DNA from: Eubacterium sp.
GTDB lineage: Bacteria > Bacillota > Clostridia > Lachnospirales > Lachnospiraceae
Assembly: GCA_017437905.1 (NCBI GenBank)
Contig: JAFRWY010000073.1
Location: 1 to 43,682, forward strand
Length of the DNA: 43,682 bases
Reading direction: 5' to 3'
Numbering within the stretch: the stretch's first letter is position 1; the number at the start of each line of letters is the position of its first letter. Positions 40,922-43,682 of the stretch are shown piece by piece. Under the pieces are notes generated by a model, which was not told the origin of the DNA, searched no databases, and was given only the letters and a program-made list of their open reading frames with translations. A program made the translations under genes and the position numbers.

Positions 40922-41860
40922 ATGAAACTCATCAATGAATTACTGGGTGTGAAGTATCCGATCATCCAGGGTGGTATGGCAAATATCGCAACCGGAAAGT
41001 TCGCGGCTGCAGTTTCCAATGCAGGGGCCCTGGGCCTCATCGCCTCCGGCGGAATGCCCGCGGAGGCACTGGAGAAGGAGATCCGTGATGCAAGAGAAGC
41101 TACGGATAAGCCCTTCGGCGTGAACCTGATGCTGATGAATCCGGATGCAGACAATATCGCAGATCTGCTGGCACGGGAGAAGATCCGGATCATCACCACC
41201 GGCGCCGGAACTCCCGGAAAAAATATCGAAAAATGGAAAGAGACCGGAGCCATCGTGATCCCCGTGGTTGCCAGCTGTGCTCTTGCAAAGAAGGTGGAGA
41301 AGCAGGGCGTGGATGCAGTCATCGCCGAGGGCGGCGAGAGCGGCGGCCATGTTGGTGACATGACCACCATGGCGCTGGTTCCGCAGGTGATCGACAGCGT
41401 GGAGATCCCTGTCATTGCAGCCGGCGGTATCGCGGACGGAAGACAGTTCGCTGCAGCCCTCTGCCTGGGTGCGGCAGGCATCCAGATCGGTACCAGTCTT
41501 CTGGTTTCCGAGGAGTGCCCGATCCATGAGAACTATAAGGCAGAGCTGATCAAGGCAAGAGATAACAGCACCACGGTAACCGGACGGAGCCTGGGGGCAC
41601 CGGTCCGGATCATCAAGAATCCCATGGCCCGGGAGTATCTGAAGCTGGAAGCCGCAGCTGCATCCCGTGACGAGCTGGAGCAGATCACCCTCGGAGGACT
41701 CCGGAGAGCAGTTTTCGACGGGGATATGAAGAACGGTTCCGTCATGGCCGGACAGGTCTGCGGACAGCTGAAGGAGGTCCGGCCGCTGGCGGACATTCTG
41801 GAGGATATGTACCGGGGTGCGAAGAAGGTGCTGGAAGAGACTGGAAAGATCGAACTTTAA
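40922..41860 (+). CDS. fabK: Enoyl-ACP reductase II (FabK)
   Basis: A 312-residue FMN-dependent reductase for the last step of each elongation cycle, of the 2-nitropropane dioxygenase-like fold. Motifs: YPIIQGGMANIATGKFAAAVSNAGALG, PFGVNLMLMNP, AEGGESGGHVG, VIAAGGIADG and GAAGIQIGTSLLV. This replaces FabI and gives intrinsic triclosan tolerance in species that have it alone. ATG 40922 is six bases after AGGAG; an upstream in-frame ATG at 40901 would add seven residues. Confidence 0.96.
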   Translation: MKLINELLGVKYPIIQGGMANIATGKFAAAVSNAGALGLIASGGMPAEALEKEIRDAREATDKPFGVNLMLMNPDADNIADLLAREKIRIITTGAGTPGKNIEKWKETGAIVIPVVASCALAKKVEKQGVDAVIAEGGESGGHVGDMTTMALVPQVIDSVEIPVIAAGGIADGRQFAAALCLGAAGIQIGTSLLVSEECPIHENYKAELIKARDNSTTVTGRSLGAPVRIIKNPMAREYLKLEAAAASRDELEQITLGGLRRAVFDGDMKNGSVMAGQVCGQLKEVRPLADILEDMYRGAKKVLEETGKIEL

Positions 41861-41916
41861 GGTTCATTTCAACCGAAGGCAGTAGATTTGACATACAGAT
41901 TCAGGAGAAGACAAAT

Positions 41917-42873
41917 ATGAAGCTCGGATTTTTATATGCCGGACAGGGCAGTCAGGCCGTGGGAATGGGAAAGGATCTTTATGAGGCATATCCTTCCTTC
42001 CGTCAGGTACTGGACAGCGCCGATCCCGGTTTTGATCTTCGTACGGTTTCCTTCGAGGGACCTGCGGAGGTGCTGAATGAGACAAAGTATACCCAGCCGT
42101 GTATGGTTGCATTTGCGGTTGGTATGACGAAGGTGCTTGCGGAAGCAGGGATCACACCGGCCATCGCGGCCGGCCTTTCCCTGGGGGAGTACAGCGCCCT
42201 CTATGCGGCAGGAGTTTTCACGGAGCAGCAGGTGATCGACCTGGTTGCTTTCAGGGGAAATGCCATGCAGTCCGCAGTACAGGGAAGAGAGTGCAAGATG
42301 ATCGCGGTTCTCGGTCTGGAGCGGGAGAAGATCTACGAAGGCTGCAGGAAGGTACAGGGGCAGTTCCCGGACCTTTGCTGTGAGCCCGCAAACTTTAACT
42401 GCCCGGGACAGATCACGGTATCCGGAGACGCGGAGGCTGTGGATGCGGCGGCAGAGGTAATGAAGGAACTAGGTGCAAAGCGCGTGCTTCCGGTCAAGGT
42501 AAGCGGCCCCTTCCATACGTCCCTGATGAAGCCGGCAGGGGATGCACTGGCAGAGCGCTTTCAGAAAGAGAACTTCGGGAAAATGAAGCTTCCCGTAGTA
42601 TTCAATGCCACGGGCCGTCCGAAGACGGAGGAGGAGACCATCCCTGCCCTTCTTGAGAAGCAGGTACAGACCTCGGTTCTCTTTGAGGACACTATCCGAT
42701 ACATGGCAGAGCAGGGCATCGATGCATTTGTTGAGATCGGCCCCGGAAAGACCCTCTCCAAGTTTGTACAGAAGACCGTGGAGCTTCCCTGCTACAATGT
42801 GGAGAAGGCGGAGGATATCGCAGCACTGAAGGAAGCCCTGGGTCTGTTGGATCGGGCGACAGTAAGGAGATAA
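41917..42873 (+). CDS. fabD: Malonyl-CoA:ACP transacylase (FabD)
   Basis: A 318-residue enzyme moving malonyl from CoA to ACP. The start LYAGQGSQAVGMG, the nucleophile Ser 88 in GLSLGEYSALYAAG, Arg 113 (AFRGNAMQ) and His 200 in SGPFHTSLM are all present. Length is normal. It begins 56 bases after fabK; the leading site (CAGGAGAAG) is clear. fabG follows after one base. Confidence 0.97.
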   Translation: MKLGFLYAGQGSQAVGMGKDLYEAYPSFRQVLDSADPGFDLRTVSFEGPAEVLNETKYTQPCMVAFAVGMTKVLAEAGITPAIAAGLSLGEYSALYAAGVFTEQQVIDLVAFRGNAMQSAVQGRECKMIAVLGLEREKIYEGCRKVQGQFPDLCCEPANFNCPGQITVSGDAEAVDAAAEVMKELGAKRVLPVKVSGPFHTSLMKPAGDALAERFQKENFGKMKLPVVFNATGRPKTEEETIPALLEKQVQTSVLFEDTIRYMAEQGIDAFVEIGPGKTLSKFVQKTVELPCYNVEKAEDIAALKEALGLLDRATVRR

Positions 42874-42874
42874 C

Positions 42875-43618
42875 ATGAAAGAATTTGAGGGAAAGACGGC
42901 CATCGTCACCGGCGGAAGCCGGGGGATCGGTCGAGGGATTGCCGAGCGTCTGGCAGAAGGCGGTGCAAATGTAGTCATCACCTATGCGGGAAATGCGGCG
43001 GCAGCAGAGGAGGTTGTAGGTGTTCTTACCGCAAAGGGCGTAAAGGCCAGGGCGGTACAGGCAGATGCGGCGGATCCCGCATCCGCAGCGCCGGTGGTAG
43101 CTGCGGCACAGGAGATCGGAGGAACCGTGGACATCCTGGTAAATAACGCCGGGATCACGAGAGATAACCTTCTCATGCGGATGAAGGATGAAGAGTTTGA
43201 TGCCGTGATCAACACGAATCTTCGCGGTGTCTATGCCATGATGAAGGCGGTTACAAAGCCCATGATGAAGGCGCGTTACGGCCGGATCGTAAATATCAGC
43301 AGCGTGGTGGGTGTCTACGGAAATGCGGGACAGGTGAACTACGCGGCAGCCAAGGCAGGCGTGATCGGCATGACAAAGTCCGTGGCAAAGGAGCTGGGCT
43401 CCAGGGGCATTACATGCAACGCCGTGGCTCCGGGCTTTATCGAGACGGATATGACCGCAGCCCTTCCGGAGGATGTGAAGGAGAAGCTGAAGGCCCAGAT
43501 CACATTGGGACGACTGGGACAGGTGGAGGATGTAGCAGAGGCAGTTGCCTTCCTGGCCTCCGATGCAGCATCCTACATAACCGGACAGGTCCTGGACGTG
43601 GCAGGCGGACTCCAATGA
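42875..43618 (+). CDS. fabG: 3-oxoacyl-ACP reductase (FabG)
   Basis: A 247-residue short-chain dehydrogenase that reduces beta-ketoacyl-ACP with NADPH. Cofactor motif TGGSRGIGRG (12-21), NNAG (90-93), and catalytic Asn 115, Ser 143, Tyr 156 and Lys 160 (NYAAAK). The C-terminus (ASYITGQVLDVAGGL) is typical. It follows fabD by one base. In many clostridia fabF comes next in such an operon; here a large palindrome follows and the window ends. Confidence 0.97.
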   Translation: MKEFEGKTAIVTGGSRGIGRGIAERLAEGGANVVITYAGNAAAAEEVVGVLTAKGVKARAVQADAADPASAAPVVAAAQEIGGTVDILVNNAGITRDNLLMRMKDEEFDAVINTNLRGVYAMMKAVTKPMMKARYGRIVNISSVVGVYGNAGQVNYAAAKAGVIGMTKSVAKELGSRGITCNAVAPGFIETDMTAALPEDVKEKLKAQITLGRLGQVEDVAEAVAFLASDAASYITGQVLDVAGGLQ

Positions 43619-43632
43619 GCCATGCAGTCCGG

Positions 43633-43682
43633 CCACGCATATGTCATTTGTGAGCTTGCTCACATAAATGGCATATGCGTGG
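43633..43682. repeat. Long near-perfect palindrome at the window end
   Basis: The left arm begins CCACGCATATGTCATTTG (43633-43655) and the right arm ends GGCATATGCGTGG (43658-43682). They match with one mismatch and a two-base bulge, around a TT loop. The stem of about 23 pairs would be very stable in RNA. The last base of the arm is the last base of the window, so the element may be longer. It may be a terminator of the fab operon (any T-run is out of view) or a dispersed palindromic repeat. Confidence 0.75.

Noticed and set aside
1-43682. CRISPR array, tRNA, rRNA, insertion sequence or prophage
   Set aside because: No regularly spaced repeats, cloverleaf-like sequence, transposase, integrase or phage structural gene was recognised; intergenic gaps are mostly short.

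Overview
This window looks like a chromosomal segment of a moderately GC-rich anaerobic Firmicute, most likely Lachnospiraceae or a close clostridial relative. The reasons are an Rnf operon in the clostridial order C-D-G-E-A-B, FabK as enoyl-ACP reductase, strong AGGAGG-type ribosome binding sites, frequent GTG/TTG starts, and cell-wall-binding-repeat proteins. Genus cannot be set from the sequence alone. I saw no tRNA, rRNA, CRISPR array, transposase or prophage gene.

Positions 1-5111: the tail of an ArsR/SdpR-like repressor and an SdpI-like membrane protein, a terminator, then a packed run of apbE (flavin transferase), glgX (debranching enzyme), a NusG-domain-II protein and a Gx-transporter-like membrane protein. 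5225-8239: a large secreted beta-helix protein with wall-binding repeats and its own terminator. 8380-13873: the Rnf complex (rnfC, a fused rnfD-rnfG, rnfE with a Cys-bearing tail, rnfA, rnfB), followed closely by nrdR. ApbE is expected to attach FMN to both flavin sites of the fused D-G protein, so 936-13873 reads as a redox island interrupted by glgX and the surface protein.

14413-16280: three conserved housekeeping genes (YigZ/IMPACT, YgjP-like metallopeptidase, TIGR01440). 16284-19022 (minus): an ABC-2 exporter, divergent from an AraC regulator at 19295. 20211-24798 (minus): a membrane-anchored NlpC/P60-like enzyme with wall-binding repeats, then a second ABC exporter (two permeases, ATPase) led by a small unrecognised protein. 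A cluster of AT-rich palindromes separates it from htrA.

25034-35138 (plus): htrA, tgt, yajC, a lipoprotein, an unrecognised membrane protein, L-lactate dehydrogenase, exonuclease III, and a Gld-type ABC system whose permease and GldG-like parts are fused. 35277-43618: fatty acid synthesis. fabF and an acyl-CoA ligase-like gene (minus) face acpP-accD-accA-fabK-fabD-fabG (plus) across a 370-base control region with two good promoters. accB, accC, fabZ and fabH are not in the window. The window ends inside or just after a long palindrome.
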